From contig WSZX01000367.1 in assembly GCA_013139935.1 (NCBI GenBank), forward strand, positions 1 through 6,489: 6,489 nt of DNA, read 5' to 3'. A model generated the notes under the pieces. The model did no database searches. It saw only the letters and a program-made list of their open reading frames with translations, and had not been told where the DNA came from. A program made the position numbers and the translations under genes. Shown here piece by piece: positions 1 through 5,848 of the stretch. Source of the stretch: Ardenticatenales bacterium. Lineage in GTDB: Bacteria; Chloroflexota; Anaerolineae; Promineifilales; UBA4811. The stretch's first letter is position 1. Every line of letters begins with the position of its first letter.

Positions 1-278
1 AGCAGGTCCAGGAATCCCTGGTCGTAGGGCTCCTTGGGGCCCTGGTGAACCACCCAGCCAGTACAGGTAGGCTCCCGATGGTGGCGCGCCACAAAGACAA
101 CCCGGCCGCCGCCCTCGGCGTGCAATTGAACGCACCATACCTCCTCCGGGGAAAAGGGAAGCGAGGGACGGCCGTTGGAGAATGTCTCAATGTTGTCATC
201 AGAGTGCTTGTTCAAAAACAACTTGGCTTTTTCTGGACGCGGAATGCACCTGATTCCGCATTCAAAGCGGGAATTCAC
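1..278 (-). CDS. Hypothetical protein, C-terminus beyond the left edge
   Basis: Open reading frame from a GTG at 278-276 to the window edge, about 92 codons. The predicted protein begins MNSRFECGIRCIPRP and later reads LPFSPEEVWCVQL, then GGGRVVFVARHHREP and TGWVVHQGPKEPYDQGF. This reads like real, folded protein rather than a shadow frame. The alternating hydrophobic stretches (VWCVQL, RVVFVARH, GWVVHQG) suggest beta strands. I do not recognise a named family. The GTG overlaps the TGA of the preceding gene in the tetranucleotide GTGA, and a TAA lies two codons upstream in this frame, so no longer start exists. I see no good Shine-Dalgarno, which fits translational coupling to the upstream gene. 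Alternatively the two frames are one secreted protein split by a frameshift, but the shift would have to fall within a window of about 7 nt. Confidence 0.6.
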   Translation of the reverse strand, partial: MNSRFECGIRCIPRPEKAKLFLNKHSDDNIETFSNGRPSLPFSPEEVWCVQLHAEGGGRVVFVARHHREPTCTGWVVHQGPKEPYDQGFLDL

Positions 279-568
279 TTCTTAACAAGAGCAAAGACCT
301 TCTGCAGCACTGGGGTCGGGTATGCCCCTGTCGTGTGACTGTACCGCACATTGGTGTGAAAGCACCAACTGTCTCCGAACACCGGGCATCCGGATTCATC
401 GCCAAATGTCCATGGTAGTCTGGCCTGCACAACCATCCTCACCTTACCTGAGGGAATTCGATTATGCCGCAGGCAGCGGTCCAATTCGTTCTGCGCTGCG
501 GTTGGAAAAGCGAGCACCGCCGCCGTTGCCGCCACAGTCAGCGCCGCCGCCATCAGCAGCGGAATCAA
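275..568 (-). CDS. Small secreted hypothetical protein
   Basis: Encodes 97 residues from a TTG at 568, or 92 from the ATG at 553. The N-terminus (LLMAAALTVAATAAVLAFPTAAQ, residues 4-26) is a hydrophobic, alanine-rich signal-peptide-like segment ending in a plausible signal peptidase I site near AFPTAAQ. It lacks the usual positive n-region. The mature part contains three cysteines (CL near residue 32, SGCPVFGDSWCF near 59-69) and no domain I recognise. An in-frame TAA lies 15 nt upstream of the TTG, which limits the start choice. The stop overlaps the start of the next gene by 4 nt, implying coupled expression. It may be the N-terminal half of one secreted protein continued in the next frame. 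No Shine-Dalgarno is visible. Confidence 0.5.
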   Translation of the reverse strand: MIPLLMAAALTVAATAAVLAFPTAAQNELDRCLRHNRIPSGKVRMVVQARLPWTFGDESGCPVFGDSWCFHTNVRYSHTTGAYPTPVLQKVFALVKK

Positions 569-812
569 AAAAGTATAGTGCCCTTATTGTCTGTGCCTCC
601 CGCACCCATGCAACCACGGGTTGCCAGACTCCAGTATACCTCACCGTTTCCAGGCCGCAACCGCCAAGGCTGAGGTCTGGACGTCAAGTATGAACGCCGG
701 TCTCGCCGATCGCGAATCGGAGAATGAGCGCATGGCCTCAGATTCTCCGGTTGAGCCGGTCAAACTGGTCCCGTCCGATCCCGGTGGCCTCATCGTGTCC
801 GCATTCCCTTGG
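569..812. other. Intergenic gap between the L,D-transpeptidase and the small secreted gene
   Basis: This 244-nt stretch shows no convincing gene. It holds a candidate minus-strand promoter (633-660) and a second TATACT at 577-572, close to the small gene's start, without a matching -35. A short dyad CCGG-ttgag-CCGG lies at about 748-760, without a T-tract, so I do not call it a terminator. Confidence 0.5.
633..660 (-). promoter_or_regulatory. Candidate promoter for the small secreted gene
   Basis: On the minus strand TTGCGG (660-655), a 16-nt spacer and TATACT (638-633) resemble a sigma-70-type promoter. Transcription would begin near 626, leaving a leader of about 58 nt before the TTG at 568. 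The -35 matches the consensus at only 3-4 positions, so this is tentative. Confidence 0.3.
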
Positions 813-1880
813 TCAGAACACCACGATGGGCGTCCCCACGGTCCGGTTGCTGCGCACATAGTCATCCTCGTACGGAGCGACGGGGTCTGTCCACCGATAG
901 ATCCACTTGGCGGCCTCCGGGCTGACATTGACGCAGCCGTGGCTGCGCTCGATGCCATAGTCGTTGTGCCAATAGGTTCCGTGGATTGCAATCCCCGAGT
1001 AGGTGAAAAAGATGTTCCAGGGGACGCCAGGGAGGTCAAAGTAGTCGTCCTCTCCCTCGGTGCCGCCCTTCATATGGCGCGAGGGTTGCTTGAGCAGCAC
1101 AACGTGCTCGCCGATGGGGGTGGTAAAGCTCTCCACACTGCCATCCTCGAATTCAAATGCGGCCCCGCTGGCGCAGCGAGTGGCAAAGACAGGCTCATCG
1201 CCCTGATAACACGTGACCATCTGATGCGCCAGGTCGATCTCTATCCGTTTCTGCTCCAGCGGAACCTGGGGGTGGATCGGCCGGAACTCCCACTCGGTTA
1301 CCCGGCGGAGGTGTTGGGTTCGGACCCAATGGGTGGTGGGTGGCGGAAGCTCGTCGTAGATCTGATACCAGCTCCCTCCGGCCGGGTCATCCACCATGCT
1401 GATCACGTGGTGCACCGTACCATAGTAGAGCCGGTAGCTCTCGGACGCGTACCGGTGGGGGGCAGTGCGCGCGCTGGCGTACGGCCGGCACACTTGTGCC
1501 CAGAATCCCCATTCCGGGATCTCTCGCTCGGTCGGTTGAGGGCCATAGTAGGCCATTGGCTGCACCCAGGCAGAGTGGATATAGCCGCCCGGGATCAGGT
1601 ACCAGATATTATTGTGGGCGAGCGGCCGATCTCCCATCACCGTACCGAGGATCGTAAAGGATGCCTCTGGTGGAATCCAGCGGAGCACCGGAGCGTTCCA
1701 GATCGGTGTGGAGCGGAGGGGGACCCCGAACTGGGCCCGGCCTAATTGCCAGGCCGCCTCTGTGTCCAGTTCGCCGGGGCCGCTGGTGGCCGCGAAAAGA
1801 CGGTCCGGCGGCAGGCCTGCCATGGCCAGGACGGCCGCTCCAAACCTCAAAAACGCGCGTCGCGTGATGCCTGGGGTCAT
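813..1880 (-). CDS. Tat-exported L,D-transpeptidase (YkuD domain) with SH3-like repeats
   Basis: A 355-residue protein of the YkuD/ErfK family, which forms 3-3 peptidoglycan crosslinks or attaches proteins to peptidoglycan outside the membrane. The N-terminus MTPGITRRAFLRFGAAVLAMAG carries a twin-arginine motif (R7-R8) and a hydrophobic core, pointing to Tat export. Residues about 51-110 and 148-200 look like two SH3-like modules (STPIWNAPVLRWIPP, GGYIHSAWVQP; TTHWVRTQHLRRV). The catalytic domain spans about 210-335: KRIEIDLAHQMVTCYQG, TTPIGEHVV, then IAIHGTYWH (H300) and SHGCVNVSP (H314, C316), giving the complete H...SHGC signature. The ATG at 1880 is chosen because the Tat signal begins there; an upstream extension in the same frame is proline/arginine-rich and unlike protein. 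It lies 82 nt downstream of the Nudix gene with no clear promoter between, so it may be co-transcribed. Confidence 0.93.
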   Translation of the reverse strand: MTPGITRRAFLRFGAAVLAMAGLPPDRLFAATSGPGELDTEAAWQLGRAQFGVPLRSTPIWNAPVLRWIPPEASFTILGTVMGDRPLAHNNIWYLIPGGYIHSAWVQPMAYYGPQPTEREIPEWGFWAQVCRPYASARTAPHRYASESYRLYYGTVHHVISMVDDPAGGSWYQIYDELPPPTTHWVRTQHLRRVTEWEFRPIHPQVPLEQKRIEIDLAHQMVTCYQGDEPVFATRCASGAAFEFEDGSVESFTTPIGEHVVLLKQPSRHMKGGTEGEDDYFDLPGVPWNIFFTYSGIAIHGTYWHNDYGIERSHGCVNVSPEAAKWIYRWTDPVAPYEDDYVRSNRTVGTPIVVF

Positions 1881-1962
1881 GGGGTTCGCTGGATGCCGCC
1901 TTTTGCCTCGGCTGTTGGGATTCGTCCGTCTGGGTCGCCGGTTGTCTCTCGGCCGGCCTTTG

Positions 1963-2442
1963 CTAGGCGTATTGCTCCCAATCGGTGATTCCCAGCTCCT
2001 CGTCGTAGGTGAATTTGGCTCGAAAAGCGGGGCCGCCGCCAATGATATGGGGGAAAAAGATGGCGTCGGATCCAGGGATGGGCAACTCGGTCACCTCCTG
2101 GATGGGGACCCAGGCGAGTTTTCCCTCCGGGCAGTCGGTGAGCACCCCACTGAACTGGCGGGTGAGAAAGATGAAGATCAGCCACTGGTAATCGGCGCGG
2201 GGAGAGATCTCGGTGATGAGGCCGCGGAACTCTAGTTCTAGTGCTCGCGCGCGTAGACCGGTCTCTTCCCAGAGTTCGCGCACAGCGCACTCTTCTGGTG
2301 ATTCATCGAATCGCATCTTGCCGCCCGGCGCCACCCACAGCCCCTTGTTCGGTTCTTTGTTGCGGTGCAGCAGCAATACCTGACCATCGTTCAGCGCGTA
2401 GCACAGGGTTGCCAGGATGCGCCGGTAGGTGGTCATTTTCAT
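1963..2442 (-). CDS. Nudix hydrolase, MutT / 8-oxo-dGTP diphosphatase-like
   Basis: A 159-residue Nudix protein, predicted to hydrolyse nucleoside diphosphates linked to a further moiety, using divalent metal ions in the cytoplasm. The Nudix box is complete at residues 41-63: G41-x5-E47-x7-R55-E56-L-W-E59-E60-T-G62-L, with all metal-binding glutamates present. The preceding VLLLHRNKEPNKGLWVAPGGK and the trailing YQWLIFIFLTRQFSG and KLAWVPIQEV fit MutT-like 8-oxo-dGTP diphosphatases, although substrate cannot be read from sequence alone. The start is the ATG at 2442; a second ATG at 2436 (MTTYRRIL) is equally possible. Neither has a strong Shine-Dalgarno. The gene begins 11 nt after the stop of the upstream membrane-protein gene, so the two are very probably co-transcribed and translationally linked. 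Confidence 0.92.
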   Translation of the reverse strand: MKMTTYRRILATLCYALNDGQVLLLHRNKEPNKGLWVAPGGKMRFDESPEECAVRELWEETGLRARALELEFRGLITEISPRADYQWLIFIFLTRQFSGVLTDCPEGKLAWVPIQEVTELPIPGSDAIFFPHIIGGGPAFRAKFTYDEELGITDWEQYA

Positions 2443-2453
2443 GATGTGGAGAA

Positions 2454-3728
2454 TCAGGGAACAGGGGGCAAGGCGAACGGGATCTGGATCTCGGCCGGAT
2501 TGAGGCCAGCGATCAGCATGGCTATCAGGGCCAGCAGGATGATCAGCAGCACGTAGAGTATCGAGCCAAGCAGCATCACTCCGGACCCGCCCAGCCAAGA
2601 GAAACGATGCGCGACCGAGATGGCCTGTCCGCAGATCGCGAGGGAGTAGGCCCCCGCCAGCAGGCCCAGGAATGCCAGGATGCCTACCCCTACCGTTCCT
2701 GACAGCAGGGCGGCTCGTTCCGTGGCGAACTCGATCAGCGCCACGTAGAGCGCCCCGCTGATGATCAGAATGCCAGAGTCCAGGAGGCTGGTGGCTGAAT
2801 AGGCAACCGAGAACAACTGGGTGTGGACGGCAAAGCTCGCTTTGCCGCCCAACAGCCACGCCACAATATAGAGGACGGTTGCCAGGAGGTAATAGTGGAT
2901 CACCAGTCCGATGGCGGCCGGAATGCCGCCCCAAAAGAGCAGGGTAGGGGCGGCCGCCAGTGCAGTCAGCAGGGAGAATATGTCGCCGATCTGGGAAGCA
3001 GCCACCAGCGCTCCGGTCAGCACCACTATGAGGAAGGGAATGAGTATGCCGCCAATCACAATGCCCGCAACGGTACGCCTTGTAGAGGTACTGGCGATCT
3101 CGAGTTCGTAAGCGCCCCGCTTGTTCATGGCGATGGCCGCTATCCACGCCGCGCCCAGGGACAACAGCCCCTGCGACCGGCCGTCATCGTACTCGGGGAC
3201 GAACTCAACCGTCTGGATCTCTGTTGGGATGGCCTCTACCGCGGCCGCGTCGACGCCGCCATCAACTGATCTCCCGCAGAGCTGGCACGGTCCGCGCCCG
3301 CTGGGATTGACCGTGCCGCAGTGGATGCAGACACGGGTGCCTCCTTGCGACTCAACCGGCGATGGCTCTTCGTCGCCAAAGATGGACTGACCGGGCTCTG
3401 GTTCTACCGGCGGTAGCGGGGTCGGTTCCTCATCGAAGGTTGCTCTCTCTGTCTCGTATTCCGCCTCCTGGGTCGCGCGCCATGATCGCAGTTTTGTCAA
3501 TCCTTCCACCGCCGTCGCGTTCTCGGGGTCAATGGTCAGCACGTTCTCCAGGCAGAGGATCTGGTCGTCGATGTCAACCATCACGCCGCTGAGCCACAAC
3601 CAAGCGGTCTTGTTGCGGTCATCCAACTCTAGGATGTGCAGCAGCACCTTGCGCGCCTCGGCTCGTTCGCCGCGCCTGGCTGCGTCGATTCCTTGCCGTA
3701 AGAGGGTTGAGACTTTGGACGTGGTCAC
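2454..3728 (-). CDS. TPR-like / zinc-ribbon / Yip1-type multipass membrane protein
   Basis: A 424-residue protein of unknown function with three parts. Residues 1-85 are a helical-repeat segment (LLRQGIDAARRGERAEARKVLLHILELDDRN, then AWLWLSGVMVDIDDQILCLENVLTIDPENA), a TPR-like module common in Chloroflexota. An acidic, proline-rich linker follows (about 90-130). A zinc ribbon at 134-151 (CIHC...CQLC: C134, C137, C148, C151) is intact. From about residue 190 to 408 there are roughly five to six membrane segments (about 221-244, 255-292, 315-332, 343-372, 384-408), resembling the Yip1 membrane-domain superfamily; that assignment is inference from topology and layout. The GTG at 3728 is chosen for an AGGGAG Shine-Dalgarno at 3738-3733, 4 nt upstream, and because the TPR-like module begins there. 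It is the first gene of the minus-strand cluster. The ribbon and helical repeats should face the cytoplasm and suggest a partner-binding role. Confidence 0.85.
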   Translation of the reverse strand: MTTSKVSTLLRQGIDAARRGERAEARKVLLHILELDDRNKTAWLWLSGVMVDIDDQILCLENVLTIDPENATAVEGLTKLRSWRATQEAEYETERATFDEEPTPLPPVEPEPGQSIFGDEEPSPVESQGGTRVCIHCGTVNPSGRGPCQLCGRSVDGGVDAAAVEAIPTEIQTVEFVPEYDDGRSQGLLSLGAAWIAAIAMNKRGAYELEIASTSTRRTVAGIVIGGILIPFLIVVLTGALVAASQIGDIFSLLTALAAAPTLLFWGGIPAAIGLVIHYYLLATVLYIVAWLLGGKASFAVHTQLFSVAYSATSLLDSGILIISGALYVALIEFATERAALLSGTVGVGILAFLGLLAGAYSLAICGQAISVAHRFSWLGGSGVMLLGSILYVLLIILLALIAMLIAGLNPAEIQIPFALPPVP

Positions 3729-3773
3729 GGATCTCCCTGGTAAAATAGCTTCGCCGGAGGGCTAGCGTACCCG

Positions 3774-3837
3774 GTCCACCCTGACATCCCGGCCGGGCTT
3801 GACCGTCCTGGAAAAAGCAAGGTTAGCACAGGTGGAC
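3774..3837. repeat. Inverted repeat enclosing a 10-bp palindrome
   Basis: GTCCACC at 3774-3780 is repeated inverted as GGTGGAC at 3831-3837. Between them lies the perfect palindrome CCCGGCCGGG (3788-3797). If transcription of the membrane-protein gene begins near 3841, this would fold in its 5' leader. No T-tract follows, so I do not call a terminator. It may be a regulator site or chance in GC-rich DNA. Confidence 0.35.
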
Positions 3838-3847
3838 GGATTTGGCA

Positions 3848-3876
3848 ACTATCGATCGTCCGAATTCGCGTTCCAA
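3848..3876 (-). promoter_or_regulatory. Candidate promoter for the minus-strand cluster
   Basis: On the minus strand TTGGAA (3876-3871), 17 nt and GATAGT (3853-3848) form a weak sigma-70-type match. A competing pair overlaps it: TTGCCA (3848-3843), 17 nt and TAACCT (3825-3820). Either gives a leader of roughly 85-115 nt for the membrane-protein gene. I cannot choose between them from sequence. Confidence 0.3.
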
Positions 3877-3904
3877 GCTAGCTCTTTGAGGGTATCGCGT
3901 ACAG

Positions 3905-4010
3905 GCGCTGTCAGATTCATCTGAGGGCCGCGTGCGCAGGGATGGTACTGCCTCTCCAGCGCAGGTGCCGCGAGAGTGATTGGCTCCCGGGATGTTTCTC
4001 CACCTCCTCG
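3905..4010 (+). repeat. Intergenic element copy A (upstream of pit)
   Basis: Copy A of a diverged element that recurs at 5720-5848 in the same orientation. Block 1 (3905-3943) matches 5720-5758 without gaps, about 29 of 39 positions by my count, including the exact GCGCTGTCAGAT and GCCGCGTG at identical spacing. Block 2 (3971-4010) matches 5809-5848 at about 30 of 40, including CGAGAGnGATTGG and GGATGTT. Between them lies a hairpin: GGTACTGC (3944-3951) pairs with GCAGGTGCC (3961-3969), 8 pairs with one bulge and a 9-nt loop. Because it ends before the pit promoter, it is not part of the main pit transcript. It may be regulatory DNA, an independent RNA or a dispersed genomic repeat. Confidence 0.6.
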
Positions 4011-4027
4011 CCCCCGGTCGATTGGAC

Positions 4028-4056
4028 TTGCCAACGAGAGCCGGGATGGTTATAAT
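4028..4056 (+). promoter_or_regulatory. Strong promoter of pit, near-leaderless
   Basis: TTGCCA (4028-4033), a 17-nt spacer and a perfect TATAAT (4051-4056) make a near-consensus sigma-70-type promoter. Transcription should begin near 4062-4064, only about 6-8 nt before the ATG at 4070, leaving no room for a Shine-Dalgarno; none is present. The dyad TTGG-acttg-CCAA (4022-4034) overlaps the -35 and could be an operator. Confidence 0.7.
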
Positions 4057-4069
4057 TCTCCCCCTGAGT

Positions 4070-5062
4070 ATGGACGTTACACCGACATTCGTTTTCCTGA
4101 TCGCTGCCGCGCTGGTATTCGATTTTCTCAACGGCTTTCACGATAGCTCCAACATCGTGGCGACCGTGATAGCGTCGCGCGCCATGACCCCGCGGGCGGC
4201 ACTGTGGAGCACGGCCGTGGCCCACTTTGTCGGACCGTTCCTCTTTGGCCTTGCCGTTGCGGAAACGATCGGCGAGGGACTGGTCGATCCGGCGCACGTC
4301 ACCATGTCGGTCATCATCGCCACGATGCTGGCGGCTATTGTGTGGAACCTCATCACCTGGTGGTTGGGGATCCCATCCAGCTCCTCGCATGCGCTGATTG
4401 GCGGATTGATCGGCGCCGTCATGGTCAGCCAGGGGCTCGATGGCATTCATGCCGGTGGGTTGATCAAGGTCGTGACCGTGCTTGTCGCCTCCCCGGTCAT
4501 CGGAATGGTGGCTGGCTACCTTCTCATGAACCTGACGTTGTTCCTGGTGCGGGGAGCGTCGCCGGGAATCAATCAGACGTTCAAAAAGGCGCAGATTGTC
4601 ACTTGTATTGCTCTGGCTCTCAGCCACGGGGCCAACGACGCGCAAAAGACCATGGGCATCATAGGGTTGGGGCTGGTTGTAGAGGGAATGATCCCGGAAT
4701 TCGCGGTACCTACGTGGGTGGTGGCTATCAGCGCCGGTGCAATAGCGCTCGGGACGGCGACCGGCGGCTGGCGGCTGATCAGAACGTTGGGGGCGCGGAT
4801 CTACAAGATCCGGCCGGTGCACGGATTCGTCTCGCAGGTTACCGGCGCTTCGGTTATCCTGGGCGCGGCGCTGCTGGGCGGGCCGGTGAGCACAACTCAG
4901 GTCATGACTTCTGCCATCATAGGCGTCGGTTCTGCCGAGCGCGTCTCCAAAGTCCGCTGGAAGGTGGGCTATGAGATGGTGGTGGCCTGGGTGTTGACGA
5001 TCCCGGTTTCGAGCCTGCTGGCTATGCTGTTTTATGGCGGTCTCCAACTGTTTATAGGATGA
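4070..5062 (+). CDS. pit: PiT-family inorganic phosphate transporter
   Basis: A 330-residue multipass membrane protein of the PiT family (PF01384), which takes up phosphate (often as a neutral metal-phosphate) by cation-coupled symport. Both halves of the internally duplicated fold are present. The N-terminal signature is FDFLNGFHDSSNIVATVIASR (from residue 18), followed by WWLGIPSSSSHALIGGLIG (97-115). The second half has LSHGANDAQKTMGIIGLGL (184-202) and GGPVSTTQVMTSAIIGVG (270-287). The open frame extends upstream to an ATG at 3980, but the promoter at 4028-4056 lies inside that extension, its sequence is not membrane-protein-like, and family homology begins at MDVTPTFVFLIAAALVFDF. I therefore place the start at 4070. 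The length is typical of the short bacterial form without a large cytoplasmic loop. The DUF47 partner gene begins 6 nt after the stop. Confidence 0.95.
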   Translation: MDVTPTFVFLIAAALVFDFLNGFHDSSNIVATVIASRAMTPRAALWSTAVAHFVGPFLFGLAVAETIGEGLVDPAHVTMSVIIATMLAAIVWNLITWWLGIPSSSSHALIGGLIGAVMVSQGLDGIHAGGLIKVVTVLVASPVIGMVAGYLLMNLTLFLVRGASPGINQTFKKAQIVTCIALALSHGANDAQKTMGIIGLGLVVEGMIPEFAVPTWVVAISAGAIALGTATGGWRLIRTLGARIYKIRPVHGFVSQVTGASVILGAALLGGPVSTTQVMTSAIIGVGSAERVSKVRWKVGYEMVVAWVLTIPVSSLLAMLFYGGLQLFIG

Positions 5063-5068
5063 GACGAT

Positions 5069-5698
5069 ATGGACTGGCTCAAACGATTTCTCAAACCCCG
5101 GCAGAGCAACTTTCTAAGGCTCCTTGTCCAACAGGGCGAGCACGCAGTTGCCTGTGTGGATGCGCTGCAGGCTTATCTAAAAAAGCCGAGCGCCAAGAAC
5201 GTTGCCCGAGGGCGCCAGGTGGAAAAGGATGCCGACGAAATCCGGCGCATTCTCATTGACGAGTTGAACCGGACCTTTGTCACCCCCATTGACCGCGAAG
5301 ACATTTTTGCGCTCTCGCGCGCTATCGATGATTTCATCGACTATGTCTACAATACGATAGAGGAGATGGAGGTGCTGCACGTAGAGCCCGACACCGGTTT
5401 CACCGAGATGGTCTCTCTGCTGTACGACGCGGCTTCCGAAGTGCACCTGGCGCTCCAGCGCCTGCAAGACCATCCGGGCGTGGCCAATGAGCACGCAATG
5501 CGTGCCAAAGCGCTCGAGAACCGGGTGGAGCGGCTGTATCGCCAGAACATCGCTGCCCTCTTTCAGGGAGCGGAGGATGTGGAGCACATCATGGGCATGA
5601 TGAAACACCGCGAGGTGCTTCGCCATCTCTCCAACGCGGCCGATCAAGGGGACCGGGCGGCCGATATCATCACCGACATTGTGGTCAAGCAATCCTGA
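5069..5698 (+). CDS. DUF47 / PhoU-like phosphate transport regulator (Pit accessory protein)
   Basis: A 209-residue, all-helical cytoplasmic protein of the DUF47/PhoU_div family (PF01865), which is typically encoded beside pit and thought to modulate the transporter. Visible family features are GRQVEKDADEIRRILIDEL (48-66, acidic metal-binding motif E52/D54/D56), FVTPIDREDIFALSRAIDDFIDYVYN (70-95), and a C-terminal helix LSNAADQGDRAADIITDIVV (187-206) with further acidic residues. The length matches the family norm, so it appears complete. The ATG at 5069 is preceded by AGGA (5056-5059) inside the end of pit, 9 nt away, so pit and this gene form one operon with shared translation. No strong terminator follows directly; the next 489 nt contain a repeat element instead. 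Confidence 0.93.
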   Translation: MDWLKRFLKPRQSNFLRLLVQQGEHAVACVDALQAYLKKPSAKNVARGRQVEKDADEIRRILIDELNRTFVTPIDREDIFALSRAIDDFIDYVYNTIEEMEVLHVEPDTGFTEMVSLLYDAASEVHLALQRLQDHPGVANEHAMRAKALENRVERLYRQNIAALFQGAEDVEHIMGMMKHREVLRHLSNAADQGDRAADIITDIVVKQS

Positions 5699-5719
5699 TT
5701 CGCGAGGGTGTGGAATAGC

Positions 5720-5848
5720 GCGCTGTCAGATCGACGCAAGTGCCGCGTGAGTAGCGATCTTGGGAGTTGTGCCAACCCATGGTTTTGCTGTGCGCAGCGT
5801 GGGCTTGGCGAGAGGGATTGGCCCCTTGGATGTTCTTCAACTCCCTCA
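5720..5848 (+). repeat. Intergenic element copy B (downstream of DUF47)
   Basis: Copy B of the element at 3905-4010. It is 23 nt longer because its central hairpin is larger and unlike that of copy A. In B, GCCAA (5771-5775) pairs with TTGGC (5805-5809) and CCCA (5776-5779) with TGGG (5800-5803), topped by GCTG-TGCG-CAGC (5787-5798). An outer perfect 8-bp helix joins GGGAGTTG (5762-5769) to CAACTCCC (5838-5845). Block 1 also folds here: AGATCG (5728-5733) with CGATCT (5755-5760), and ACGC (5734-5737) with GCGT (5745-5748). The outer helix and block-1 helix have no clear equivalent in copy A. The copy begins 22 nt after the DUF47 stop and could form the 3' end of that transcript. Confidence 0.6.

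Larger units (their letters stand above)
3729..4069. other. Divergent intergenic region
   Basis: This 341-nt spacer separates the minus-strand cluster from pit and holds no gene I can support. It contains the candidate upstream promoter of the membrane-protein gene, an inverted repeat (3774-3837), one copy of the flanking intergenic element (3905-4010), and the pit promoter (4028-4056). Confidence 0.7.

Noticed and set aside
621..1745. Plus-strand open frame of 374 codons
   Set aside because: It lies antisense to the L,D-transpeptidase, whose catalytic motifs are unmistakable. Its translation has no recognisable domain and is a typical GC-rich shadow.
2443..3147. Upstream extension of the Nudix frame
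   Set aside because: It runs out of frame across the membrane-protein gene, and its translation is arginine/glycine/proline-rich nonsense. Nudix homology starts at 2442.
3908..3925. Pho-box-like CTGTCA near pit
   Set aside because: Only a half-site is present; the second CTGT at 11-nt spacing is missing in both element copies.
3935..4010. T-box riboswitch (GGATGGTACTGCC resembles the T-box core; AGTAG in copy B)
   Set aside because: The motif is imperfect, not conserved in copy B, in the wrong order, and no aminoacyl-tRNA synthetase or amino-acid gene follows.
3980..4069. 30-residue N-terminal extension of pit
   Set aside because: It contains the pit promoter and part of the intergenic element. 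Family homology starts at 4070.
3917..5047. Minus-strand open frame of 376 codons
   Set aside because: Antisense to pit; its product is dominated by H, R, Q, D and G with no fold-like pattern, as expected from the complement of a membrane-protein gene.
5699..5760. Intrinsic terminator directly after DUF47
   Set aside because: Stems are present but no T-tract follows, so a Rho-independent terminator is not supported.
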